A stretch of 64,000 bases of DNA from Arcicella aquatica (lineage in GTDB: Bacteria > Bacteroidota > Bacteroidia > Cytophagales > Spirosomataceae). The stretch covers positions 1 through 64,000 of the forward strand of contig NZ_JAYFUL010000016.1 in the NCBI RefSeq assembly GCF_034928825.1. The letters are read 5' to 3'. Positions 43,451-51,663 of the stretch are shown one piece after another; the stretch's first letter is position 1, and each line of letters begins with the position of its first letter. The notes beneath the pieces are model-generated. The model was not told where the DNA came from. It saw nothing but the letters and a program-made list of their open reading frames with translations, and ran no database searches. Both the position numbers and the translations under genes were made by a program.

Positions 43451-44602
43451 TTAACTAAATATTTCTTTAACTCTTTTTTGTGTAAATCCTGGTGAAGTCG
43501 TCATTCCTTTTCCTCCAATACCTGTAGCAATAAAGATTTTTTGTTCTATATCATGTTCATAAATTCCACCATCTTTTGTTTGGGAATAATAACCTGCCCA
43601 GTATTGTTGTATTTGCCACGTTGGTAAATCTATCATTCGTTGTGCTTCTTTTAAAATTAAGTCATTGATAGTGATATCAATACTAAAATCTAAATCAGCA
43701 GCTTGTTGTATAGAAGCATATTCATGCGAATCACCAATAATAATACTGCCGTCAATAGCCTGTTTGAAGAGAATATGAATACCCCATTTTTGGTATTCCT
43801 TCAAAAATTCGGGGAAATGAATTGTTGGGTAGGACTCACAAGATTTAAAACTGTCGTATCGACGAATACTTAATCCCGAAAGAATATTTCCCCGAAGCTC
43901 TATTTGGGGCATCGGAACAGTTGACATCATATTTAGCTTACAGATACTCAAATCACTATTTTCAAAGAGTTCTGGGAATAATGCTTTAAAATCTCGTCCA
44001 TTACAAATGGCTACCTTTTCCGCAAAAAACTTTTCTCCTTTGGCACTAACAACCTCACAAATGCCTTGATTTATGCTACAATCAATTACGGTTGTGTTGT
44101 TGAGATATACCAATCCATATTCTTGAATCAATAAATTACGAACTCGGTTTACCATCAAACGAGGTTCGACCGAAAATTCTTGAGGAAAAAACAAACCTCC
44201 TTTACAATAGGAATTTTTTAAGGATGGAATTTTTTCGATACAACTTTTCGAATTTAATAAATTAGCTTGGTAATCTCTTTCCTGAAAAAGCTGTTTAGCT
44301 TCTTCCAACAATTGTAATTCGTCATCGTCAGAGGCTAGGTAATACGAACCATTTGGTCGTGCCGAAATATCTGTTTGTTGTTGAATATTACCGTAAATTT
44401 CTAAAGAAGTACGACCATATTCAAACCAAGTATCAAGGGCTTGACCCGAAGGAACTACTTGTCCGAAATTCCGAACGGTAGCTTCTACGGGAGTCGTATC
44501 TTTTTCGAGCATCAAAACTTTTTTACCTGCTTTCAATGCATGAAAAGCATGAAATGTACCAAGATTACCGGCTCCAACAACAATTAAATCATATTTAGTC
44601 AT
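43451..44602 (-). CDS. FAD-dependent amine oxidase, phosphonate-associated (TIGR03364/PbfD-like)
   Basis: 383 residues. The FAD-binding dinucleotide fold is at the N-terminus (DLIVVGAGNLGTFHAFHALKAGKKVLMLEKD). The DAO family body is followed by the closing 'IFIATGIGGKGMTTSPGFTQ'. This clade of glycine-oxidase-like enzymes repeatedly neighbours a phosphonatase-like HAD protein, as it does here (28 bp upstream). Studied members oxidise 2-aminoethylphosphonate or its N-methyl derivative to phosphonoacetaldehyde. Family assignment rests on recognition and context; the exact substrate is not shown. Confidence 0.85.
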   Translation of the reverse strand: MTKYDLIVVGAGNLGTFHAFHALKAGKKVLMLEKDTTPVEATVRNFGQVVPSGQALDTWFEYGRTSLEIYGNIQQQTDISARPNGSYYLASDDDELQLLEEAKQLFQERDYQANLLNSKSCIEKIPSLKNSYCKGGLFFPQEFSVEPRLMVNRVRNLLIQEYGLVYLNNTTVIDCSINQGICEVVSAKGEKFFAEKVAICNGRDFKALFPELFENSDLSICKLNMMSTVPMPQIELRGNILSGLSIRRYDSFKSCESYPTIHFPEFLKEYQKWGIHILFKQAIDGSIIIGDSHEYASIQQAADLDFSIDITINDLILKEAQRMIDLPTWQIQQYWAGYYSQTKDGGIYEHDIEQKIFIATGIGGKGMTTSPGFTQKRVKEIFS

Positions 44603-44630
44603 GATGTATAGTTAAATAAGTTGAGAGGAT

Positions 44631-45341
44631 TTAGTTCAAATATTTTTTAATCGACGCAATATTGGGCAATAAACCGTCATTTTGATAAGGCCTTAACTGT
44701 GTTTCGGAGTGCGTACCATTGGTTACTCCCAATGAATATTTGACACCAGCTTTCTGCCCTGACAATAAATCGGAAGGAGTATCACCAATATTAATAACCT
44801 GCTTGGGGTCAGTAATGCCAAATATTTGCATCGCATATTGAATCATATCTGGTTCTGGGCGACCATTTTTTACTACCTCTGGCGTAATAGAGGCATCAAT
44901 AAGACTATTCCCATTGGCGATATATTGCTCATTTAACCCATCTAACCAACCTAATTTTCCCAGAATAATATCGGCTACTTTTCGATAAAAACCTGTTGTT
45001 AGGGCAATATTGATTTTTTTCTCTCGAAGAAAAGAAAAAATTTCTAAACATCCTTCTGTTGGATAAACGGGGTTATCGAGATAATGATTTTCAAGGATTT
45101 CGCAGAATGTCTGGTATGATTCATCTACTTTTCTCTGTATCTCTATATTATCGGTTAACTGTTCCGACCAAAGAAGTTCAAATACATATCTTTTGGAATA
45201 GCCTTGCAAGGCTAATACTCTTTCAGGACTTACTATTAGCCCTGTTTGAGAGGCTGCTTTTATAAAACAAATTTCTACCTCGTGTTGGTCTTGGACAGTT
45301 GTGCCAGCCATATCAAACACTACCAGTTTAATTGCACTCAT
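44631..45341 (-). CDS. Phosphonatase-like HAD hydrolase (TIGR03351-like)
   Basis: 236 residues. The HAD nucleophile motif is VVFDMAGTTV (Asp9, with Ala at +2 as in phosphonoacetaldehyde hydrolase). The motif QGYSKR places Lys50 where PhnX has its Schiff-base lysine. Motif II is ALTTGF, motif III the Lys/Arg in NGRPEPDM, and motif IV GDTPSDL. This supports imine-dependent C-P bond cleavage of phosphonoacetaldehyde or a hydroxylated analogue into phosphate and an aldehyde. It is translated between the phosphodiesterase copy 2 and the FAD oxidase, so phosphonate oxidation and C-P cleavage are encoded together. Confidence 0.87.
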   Translation of the reverse strand: MSAIKLVVFDMAGTTVQDQHEVEICFIKAASQTGLIVSPERVLALQGYSKRYVFELLWSEQLTDNIEIQRKVDESYQTFCEILENHYLDNPVYPTEGCLEIFSFLREKKINIALTTGFYRKVADIILGKLGWLDGLNEQYIANGNSLIDASITPEVVKNGRPEPDMIQYAMQIFGITDPKQVINIGDTPSDLLSGQKAGVKYSLGVTNGTHSETQLRPYQNDGLLPNIASIKKYLN

Positions 45342-45431
45342 AATTATTGAATTAATATAGTTTTTAGTTTTCTATCGAAAATCACGATAGAAAAGAACTT
45401 GGTTTAATATAAGTAATATGCTTAGGGATAT

Positions 45432-46325
45432 TTATTTAAAGGCATCCATGACAGGTTTGCCAATCCATACTTGCGGTTGCTTTAATTTAAAAAGTTTGGC
45501 AATGGTTGCTGCAGTATCGAATGTCATTACGCTTTCGGTCACTTCATGATTCGTTTTTATACCAGGGCCGGCAATAATCCATGGTATTTGCATTTCCTGC
45601 ATCGAAATAGACCCATGATTTTTGTTGATTCCTCCGTGGTCGGCTGTAAAGATTATTACCGTTTTCTCTGCAATACCTGCATCTTTGATACTCTGAATAA
45701 TTTTTCCTAAATAAGTATCCGTTTTTTCTACCGATTGGTAATATTCGGGCGTATCGTGACCTATAGAATGTCCCACGTGGTCAACTTCGCCAAAATGGAT
45801 AAACAAAAAATTAGGTTTTTTCTCTTTGATATAACCTACTGCTGACAATGTAGTAGCACTATCTCCTTCACAATTTTGGTCTTTATCAACTGCTTGTTTT
45901 GGAAACAAAAATCCAATTCCATCCCATTCATATATTACGCCAATTTGGCTTGATGGTTTGGCTTTTCGCAATAAACTGTACACATTCGGAAACATCCCGT
46001 ATTCATCTAATACTCGTGCAGGTAAATCAGGTTTTTCGCTACCCCAAGTAGTATAGCCATGTAATTCTGGCCCAACACCCATTACCATTGAAGCCCAATT
46101 AGGAGCGCTCGACGAAGGTAAAACAGAGCGTGCTTGCATTGTCCAGCTACCTTCGCTCATCAACTTTCTTAAATTGGGCACACGAGTTTTTTTAAATGAG
46201 TAAGCTCCTAAGCCATCTACACCTATCAATATAACGTGTTCAATTTTACTTTGAGAAAAAATCGTTTGAGAAAAAACAATAAATAAGAATGTTTGTAAGA
46301 TTATTTTTGTCAATTGGTTTAACAT
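45432..46325 (-). CDS. Secreted alkaline-phosphatase-superfamily phosphodiesterase (copy 2)
   Basis: 297 residues, a paralogue of 32987-33880 sharing the complete motif set: VILIGVDGLGAYSF, SSSAPNWASMVMG, FIHFGEVDHVGHSIGHD and FTADHGGINKNHG. The signal peptide differs (LFIVFSQTIFSQ). It is the first gene of the operon that continues with the phosphonatase-like HAD and FAD oxidase, under operator site 3. That linkage is the best clue to substrate: an ester whose hydrolysis releases an aminophosphonate. Phosphonoacetate-hydrolase-like activity is an alternative, since that enzyme is in the same superfamily. Confidence 0.87.
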   Translation of the reverse strand: MLNQLTKIILQTFLFIVFSQTIFSQSKIEHVILIGVDGLGAYSFKKTRVPNLRKLMSEGSWTMQARSVLPSSSAPNWASMVMGVGPELHGYTTWGSEKPDLPARVLDEYGMFPNVYSLLRKAKPSSQIGVIYEWDGIGFLFPKQAVDKDQNCEGDSATTLSAVGYIKEKKPNFLFIHFGEVDHVGHSIGHDTPEYYQSVEKTDTYLGKIIQSIKDAGIAEKTVIIFTADHGGINKNHGSISMQEMQIPWIIAGPGIKTNHEVTESVMTFDTAATIAKLFKLKQPQVWIGKPVMDAFK

Positions 46326-46408
46326 AATATCTGAACTTTTATGAAACTAAAAAAATGCCTATCATATTAATTATTATTAACGTGATGAAATTGATTGTGC
46401 AAATATAT

Positions 46409-46443
46409 TAAACTTTTGTTTAGTATTAATAAATATTTTTATT
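46409..46443. promoter_or_regulatory. Double-palindrome operator, site 3 (upstream of phosphodiesterase/HAD/FAD operon)
   Basis: The perfect dyad TAAACTTTTGTTTA (46409-46422), spacer gtattaa, and a degenerate second copy TAAATATTTTTATT (46430-46443). It lies about 84 bp upstream of the start codon at 46325. The spacer matches the minus strand of site 2 exactly. Confidence 0.78.
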
Positions 46444-46600
46444 TTTTTCAAGTGAGAGATATGTGGTAATTTATCCATCTACTCCTAATTAAAATTTAGT
46501 TTAAATCTTCCCTTTTATGGAGATACTATCAATAATGAACTCTCCTATCCATTTCGATGCTTTCTCGTAAGAACAACTGAAAACTTGTGATTCTGAAAAA

Positions 46601-46841
46601 TCATTTTGTAATGTGGGCATTTACTTCATCCAAAATTCGTTCGTCAGCAATAGCGATTTCTTTCCCAAAATCTGTAATAAATAGCTTTCTGCCAACTACT
46701 TCTGTCAAGGGAATATCAAACTAATCTTGAAAATTTCTGAGCTACAGGTTGCGTTAAATGTAGCTCCTCCGTAGCCTTTGTGATACGCTTAGTTTGGGTA
46801 ACTTTTAGGAATACCTGTAATTGATGCAAGGTGTATTCATA
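46601..46841 (-). pseudogene. LysR-type regulator relic (N-terminal HTH only)
   Basis: The minus strand encodes EYTLHQLQVFLKVTQTKRITKA and EELHLTQPVAQKFQD, then an in-frame TAG (46721-46723). It continues FDIPLTEVVGRKLFITDFGKE and IAIADERILDEVNAHITK before a second stop at 46601. This is the winged HTH of LysR regulators. The initiation codon is lost (ATG is out of frame), about five residues are missing near 'QPAVSIQLK', and the whole effector domain is gone. Its location, divergent from isocitrate dehydrogenase with an SbtA-like permease downstream, suggests it once controlled that operon. Confidence 0.82.
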
Positions 46842-46934
46842 AATATATTTAATGATTATCATTACAAATATAAATAAAAATATATGATTGGCTTTTCAGA
46901 ATTTTGCAGTGTCAAAAAAATAAAGCAAATCAAC

Positions 46935-48371
46935 ATGACACGAATCACAGTAGCAAAAGGCGATGGCATAGGGCCAGAAATCATGGATGCCACCTTGGCA
47001 ATCATCATAGCAGCAGGAGCAGCTATTGAAATAGATGAAATAGAAGTAGGTGAAAAAGTGTATTTGGCAGGAAATACGGCTGGTATCGCTAAGGAATCTT
47101 GGGATGTAGTGCGAAGAAACAAAGTATTCTTGAAAGCTCCCATTACTACTCCACAAGGAGGCGGCTACAAAAGCCTTAATGTAACTACTCGTAAATTTTT
47201 AGGGCTTTACTCAAATGTTCGCCCTTGTACAAGTTTACATCCTTTTGTAAAAACGAAGCATCCTGCAATGGATATAGTGATTATCCGAGAAAACGAGGAA
47301 GATTTGTACGCTGGTATTGAGCATCAACAAACCGATGAGGTAGTACAATGTTTGAAATTAATTAGCCGTCCGGGCTGTGAGAAAATAGTTCGCTATGCTT
47401 TTGAATACGCCAAACAGTATGGTCGTAAAAAAGTGACTTGTTTCACCAAAGATAATATTATGAAACAAACAGATGGTTTGTTCCACCAAGTGTTTGATGA
47501 AATAGCCAAAGAATATCCGACTATCGAAAATGAACATTGGATTATCGACATCGGTGCGGCAAAAATGGCTGACACACCAGAAGCTTTTGACGTAATTGTA
47601 ATGCCGAATTTGTACGGCGATGTACTCTCGGACGTAGCCGCACAAATTGCAGGTTCGGTTGGGCTGGCAGGTTCTGCCAACATTGGCGAAGAATGTGCCA
47701 TGTTTGAAGCCATTCATGGCTCGGCTCCAAGAAGAGCAGGACAAAACCTTGCGAACCCTTCGGGATTGTTACAAGGAGCAATTATGATGTTGAATCATAT
47801 CGGCGAAACAGCCGTAGCAGAAAAAGTACAAAATGCTTGGCTAAGAACTATCGAAGAGGGTATTCATACTTACGATATTTATAAAGAAGGAATCAGTACT
47901 CAGAAAGTAGGTACAAAAGAATTTGCTGAGGCTGTGATTGCTAATTTGGGCAAACAGCCTCAAACCTTTAAACCTGTTAATTATTCAAAGGGAACAGCCC
48001 TGAATTTACCGAAGTATCAACGGAAATCTCCTGCTAAAAAAGAACTGGTTGGGGTAGATATATTTGTACATTGGGCAGGTACAGACCCCAACGAATTAGC
48101 AGAGAAAATACAATTATTAGACAATGAAGATGTAAAACTTTCGATGATTACCAACCGTGGCATTAAGGTTTGGCCAGACGGTTTCAAAGAAACATTCTGT
48201 ACAGACCATTGGCGTTGTCGATTCAAACCAACCATGAGTCACCATATTCAAAAACAGGATATTATACAATTATTGTATGATGCTCATGAATTATCTATCG
48301 ATACAATCAAGACAGAAAACTTGTATGAATTTGATGGAAAAGCAGCTTTCTCTTTAGGTCAAGGACAATAA
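46935..48371 (+). CDS. icd: Isocitrate dehydrogenase (long form with C-terminal extension)
   Basis: About 479 residues from the ATG at 46935 (MTRITVAKGDGIGPE); an ATG 51 bp upstream is open but adds a non-conserved leader. The isopropylmalate/isocitrate dehydrogenase core (1-335) has APITTPQGGGYKSLNVTTRKFLGLYSNVRPC (substrate-binding Ser and Arg residues), IIRENEEDLYAG, MPNLYGDVLSDVAA and the cofactor loop EAIHGSAPRRAGQNLANPSG. Residues about 370-479 form an extra domain as in Thermus-type ICDH. It converts isocitrate to 2-oxoglutarate and CO2. It is first in a plus-strand run to 51432. Confidence 0.9.
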   Translation: MTRITVAKGDGIGPEIMDATLAIIIAAGAAIEIDEIEVGEKVYLAGNTAGIAKESWDVVRRNKVFLKAPITTPQGGGYKSLNVTTRKFLGLYSNVRPCTSLHPFVKTKHPAMDIVIIRENEEDLYAGIEHQQTDEVVQCLKLISRPGCEKIVRYAFEYAKQYGRKKVTCFTKDNIMKQTDGLFHQVFDEIAKEYPTIENEHWIIDIGAAKMADTPEAFDVIVMPNLYGDVLSDVAAQIAGSVGLAGSANIGEECAMFEAIHGSAPRRAGQNLANPSGLLQGAIMMLNHIGETAVAEKVQNAWLRTIEEGIHTYDIYKEGISTQKVGTKEFAEAVIANLGKQPQTFKPVNYSKGTALNLPKYQRKSPAKKELVGVDIFVHWAGTDPNELAEKIQLLDNEDVKLSMITNRGIKVWPDGFKETFCTDHWRCRFKPTMSHHIQKQDIIQLLYDAHELSIDTIKTENLYEFDGKAAFSLGQGQ

Positions 48372-48382
48372 AATACAAAGGA

Positions 48383-48622
48383 ATGGAAATACAACTTATT
48401 CTTGGTCGCTTCAGTGCCAAAGAAGCCCTCGAACTCATCACAAAGATGATTCACGTTAAAATCAAAGATCATGAAGGTAAAATTTCTTCTGAAAGTAGCG
48501 AAGAGGACATCAAAAGACGTGAAGCAAGAATCAAAGAGCTTCAGCATAATTTAGCCGAAATTCGCAAGTATGTGCAAACACAAGGCGAAACTGTGAATAT
48601 AGATGCCAAGATTGTGATTTAA
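48383..48622 (+). CDS. Small hypothetical protein (79 aa)
   Basis: 79 residues: a hydrophobic/basic start (MEIQLILGRFSAKEALELITKMIHVK), then a strongly charged, probably helical or coiled segment (EDIKRREARIKELQHNLAEIRKYVQ). No family was recognised. It begins 11 bp after icd and ends 11 bp before the DUF6671 gene, on the same strand and with similar composition, so it looks like a genuine operon member rather than a chance frame. A structural or regulatory accessory role is possible but unsupported. Confidence 0.7.
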   Translation: MEIQLILGRFSAKEALELITKMIHVKIKDHEGKISSESSEEDIKRREARIKELQHNLAEIRKYVQTQGETVNIDAKIVI

Positions 48623-48633
48623 TTCATTATAAA

Positions 48634-49470
48634 ATGTTTAAAGGACGGACATTACTAATTGCAACGAAACATCGTAAAGAGCAAGTAATATCACCCATTT
48701 TAGAGGAAGCATTAGGAGTAAAATGTATTGTGTCGGAGAATATAGATACAGACGTATTGGGAACTTTTACGGGTGAAGTAGAAAGGACGAACAGTCCTTT
48801 AGAAACGGCAAGAATGAAATGCGAATTGGCAAGAGAAAAGGACAAGTTTGATTTGATTTTGGCAAGTGAAGGCTCTTTTGGTTCACATCCATATTTATTT
48901 TTTGTGAAAGCAAATGAAGAAATGTTGTTACTGAAAGACTATCAAAATCAAATAGAAATAACTGTAAATGAGATTTTTACAGAAACAAACTTTGATGATG
49001 CAAGCATTCGTTCAGAACAAGAATTAATCGACTTCGCTCAGAAAGTACAGTTCCCCAGTCATGGTCTTATTCTTCGACCTTCCAAAGACAATTTTACCGA
49101 AATGACCAAGGGAATTATAGATTGGCAAACCCTAAAGAATGTGTTTTATACCATCCATAGCAAGTATGGATGGGTTTATGCAGCAACAGACATGAGGGCA
49201 ATGTATAATCCGACAAGAATGAAAATGATTGGGAAAACGACGCAAAAACTGGCAGAAAAGGCCAAAAGTCTTTGCCCGCTTTGTCAGACACCCGGTTTCG
49301 GAATTACAAGTTTTCATTCGGGGCTTCCTTGTAGGAGTTGTTCAATGCCCACACGTTCGATAAAAACGGTGATACTTAGTTGTCAAAAATGCTCGTATAA
49401 CACAGAACAAATATACCGAGAAAATGAACCAACAGAGGATCCTATGTATTGTGATTTTTGTAATCCATAA
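48634..49470 (+). CDS. DUF6671-like protein with C-terminal zinc-binding cysteine pairs
   Basis: 278 residues. The N-terminal part (TLLIATKHRKEQVISPILEEALG..., 'TFTGEVERTNSPLETARMKCELA') resembles DUF6671, a family of unknown function. The C-terminus has Cys pairs in LCPLCQTPGFG, LPCRSCSMP, LSCQKCSYN and MYCDFCNP, enough for two zinc ribbons. It is cytoplasmic (no signal). It lies in a tight plus-strand run between the 79-aa protein and a Sua5/TsaC-type synthase (5 bp on), which hints at a role linked to nucleotide or RNA chemistry, but nothing in the sequence proves it. Confidence 0.75.
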   Translation: MFKGRTLLIATKHRKEQVISPILEEALGVKCIVSENIDTDVLGTFTGEVERTNSPLETARMKCELAREKDKFDLILASEGSFGSHPYLFFVKANEEMLLLKDYQNQIEITVNEIFTETNFDDASIRSEQELIDFAQKVQFPSHGLILRPSKDNFTEMTKGIIDWQTLKNVFYTIHSKYGWVYAATDMRAMYNPTRMKMIGKTTQKLAEKAKSLCPLCQTPGFGITSFHSGLPCRSCSMPTRSIKTVILSCQKCSYNTEQIYRENEPTEDPMYCDFCNP

Positions 49471-49475
49471 AATGT

Positions 49476-50435
49476 ATGATTGAAGTAACAAAAGATATAA
49501 ACAGAGCAGCCTTTTTTTTAAATAATAACGAAGTAATAGGTATGCCAACCGAAACAGTTTATGGATTGGCAGGAAATATTTACAGTGAACAAGCAGTAAA
49601 AAAGATTTTTGAAGTAAAACAAAGACCTTTCTACAATCCATTGATTGTACATATAAAGTCGGTCGAGTACCTTGAAAAAGTAGCTGTAGAAATACCAGAA
49701 CAAGCCATCAAATTGAGTAATCATTTTTGGCCTGGGCCACTTACTTTATTGTTAAAGAAGCATCCGACCATTCCCAATATCATTACCGCAGGCAAAGAAA
49801 CTGTTGCCATTAGGATTCCTAAGCATCCAATAGCTCAATCGCTTTTAAACCTGCTAGATTATCCGCTTGCTGCACCAAGTGCCAATCCATTTGGTTCGAT
49901 TAGCCCAACAACCGCAGAACACGTAGCTGAGTATTTTAGTGAACAAATACCAGTAGTATTGGATGGTGGGGCATCAGAAAAAGGTTTAGAGTCAACCATT
50001 ATAGGATTTGTAGATAACCAAGCGGTTTTGTTCAGACATGGAGCGATTTCGATAGAAGAAATAGAAGAAGTAATCGGTAAAATTGCGATTAAAACCAGTG
50101 CCAAAGACCAACCTGATGCTCCGGGAATGCTCTTGAAACACTACGCTCCAAAAACACCCACTTTTGTTACCGACGATGTTCAGAGTATGATAAAATCCTT
50201 TTCGAGAAAAAAAGTAGGGCTGATTTTATTCAAAGATCAACTTGAAAATTCTGAAAGATACTATTCTGAAATATTATCAGGAAACGGAGATTTACAAGTA
50301 GCAGGAGCAAATCTCTATGCAGCAATGCACCGATTAGATAAACAAAAATTGGATGCAATTATTATTGAAAAACTACCCAATATTGGCATTGGACGAAGTA
50401 TCAACGACCGCTTAGAAAGAGCAAGATTCAAATAA
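49476..50435 (+). CDS. L-threonylcarbamoyladenylate synthase (Sua5/YciO/YrdC family)
   Basis: 319 residues. YrdC-domain motifs: IGMPTETVYGLAGN, KIFEVKQRPFYNPLIVHI, WPGPLTLLLKK, VAIRIPKHPIAQSLL and APSANPFGSISPTTAEHV. A C-terminal Sua5 domain follows (PDAPGMLLKHYAPKTP...), so the long Sua5 form is present. It makes threonylcarbamoyl-AMP from threonine, bicarbonate/CO2 and ATP for tRNA t6A37. The bicarbonate requirement is interesting next to an SbtA-like bicarbonate permease 35 bp downstream and icd (a CO2-producing enzyme) upstream. Confidence 0.92.
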   Translation: MIEVTKDINRAAFFLNNNEVIGMPTETVYGLAGNIYSEQAVKKIFEVKQRPFYNPLIVHIKSVEYLEKVAVEIPEQAIKLSNHFWPGPLTLLLKKHPTIPNIITAGKETVAIRIPKHPIAQSLLNLLDYPLAAPSANPFGSISPTTAEHVAEYFSEQIPVVLDGGASEKGLESTIIGFVDNQAVLFRHGAISIEEIEEVIGKIAIKTSAKDQPDAPGMLLKHYAPKTPTFVTDDVQSMIKSFSRKKVGLILFKDQLENSERYYSEILSGNGDLQVAGANLYAAMHRLDKQKLDAIIIEKLPNIGIGRSINDRLERARFK

Positions 50436-50469
50436 ATATATAAAAGCATAATTCTTAAATCCTTACAAT

Positions 50470-51432
50470 ATGAACTTACAATTACTAATCGAAAATTTAA
50501 CAAATCCAGCACTGCTTTTTTTTGTGTTGGGCATCATTGCCGTACAACTCAAGAGTGATTTAGAAATTCCGCCAAATTCTTCTAAATTCATTTCGCTATA
50601 TCTCTTGTTTTCTATTGGTTTTAAGGGTGGACAAGAGTTGGCTCATAGCCCTTTTAATCTTGAGATTATTTGGGCTTTACTTTTTGGTGTTTTATTGGCA
50701 TGTATTATTCCATTTTATAGTTTCTTTATCTTGAAAAAGAAGCTAAGTATCGAAAACGCAGGAGCAATTTGTGCGGCCTACGGCTCGGTAAGTGCTGTAA
50801 CTTTTGTAACGGCGGTATCGTTTTTGGAAATGCAAAAGCTCACAATGAATGGCTATATGGTTGCTGTAATGTCAGTGATGGAAGCACCTGCTATTATTGT
50901 CGGTGTGGTTTTGATACGTATTTTCGGCAGTAAAAGTGATACACCACAAAGTTTAAAAACAGTGATAAAACACTCTTTAACCAATGGGAGTGTACTCTTG
51001 ATTATTGGAAGTTTAGTTATCGGTTTGTTGGCAAGTGAGCAACAAGCACAAGGAATCAAGCCTTTTACCACGGATATATTCAAAGGGTTTTTAGCGATTT
51101 TTCTTTTAGATATGGGGATTATTAGCGGTAAGAAAATCAATAATTTTTATCAATCGGGTTGGTTTACGATACTGTTTGCTGTGCTGATACCTCTTTTTAA
51201 TGGTTGTTGGGTAGCTATTGCCAGTGGGTATATTACGCACGAAGTAGGAAATAGATTCATCTTCGCTATTTTGGCGGCAAGTGCATCTTATATTGCCGTA
51301 CCCGCTGCCATGAAAATAGCAGTACCAAATGCCAATCCAGGTTTATTTTTACCGATGGCTTTGGCAATAACTTTTCCATTCAATATCACTTTCGGAATGC
51401 CCATTTATCTAGCAATTGTTCAGTATTTCTAA
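50470..51432 (+). CDS. SbtA-type sodium-dependent bicarbonate permease
   Basis: 320 residues with about ten membrane helices. The motifs LLFSIGFKGGQELAHSPF, GAICAAYGSVSAVTFVTAVSFLE, FLLDMGIISGKKI and the C-terminal 'AASASYIAVPAAMKIAVPNANPGLFLPMALAITFPFNITFGMP' match the SbtA family. Cyanobacterial members import bicarbonate with sodium. In a heterotroph it would feed carboxylases or t6A synthesis. A MITE follows 10 bp after the stop. The relic LysR at 46601-46841 may be its lost regulator, since LysR-type CmpR/CcmR proteins control bicarbonate uptake in cyanobacteria. Confidence 0.88.
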   Translation: MNLQLLIENLTNPALLFFVLGIIAVQLKSDLEIPPNSSKFISLYLLFSIGFKGGQELAHSPFNLEIIWALLFGVLLACIIPFYSFFILKKKLSIENAGAICAAYGSVSAVTFVTAVSFLEMQKLTMNGYMVAVMSVMEAPAIIVGVVLIRIFGSKSDTPQSLKTVIKHSLTNGSVLLIIGSLVIGLLASEQQAQGIKPFTTDIFKGFLAIFLLDMGIISGKKINNFYQSGWFTILFAVLIPLFNGCWVAIASGYITHEVGNRFIFAILAASASYIAVPAAMKIAVPNANPGLFLPMALAITFPFNITFGMPIYLAIVQYF

Positions 51433-51441
51433 ATATATATC

Positions 51442-51601
51442 GAAGCTGTTTAAACTTTCAGTTTCTGAGGTGAAAGTATTGTATTATTGAATTGATTTTT
51501 TCAAAATTTGCGAAGCATAGCATCGCTACGTTGAGTAAATGTTGGAACAAGCTATGCTAAAAGGCTTAGTTTAACCCGAAAGGGAAAGTTTAAACAGCTT
51601 C
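51442..51601. mobile_element. MITE-like repeat, copy C (TSD ATC)
   Basis: 160 bp from GAAGCTGTTTAAAC to GTTTAAACAGCTTC, flanked by ATC on both sides. It is inserted directly after the SbtA-like gene (10 bp from the stop) and 60 bp before the winged-helix gene, filling this intergenic gap. The interior differs from copies A and B at a few positions. Confidence 0.88.
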
Positions 51602-51663
51602 ATCATTGAAGGGCGTCTTACTACTCATAAATTATCAAGTATTATATTAAATACCACAGAAAA

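Noticed and set aside
46500..46600. Possible further protein fragment (SYEKASKWIGEFIID) downstream of the LysR relic
   Set aside because: Only about 23 codons and no recognised family; cannot be tied to the LysR gene.
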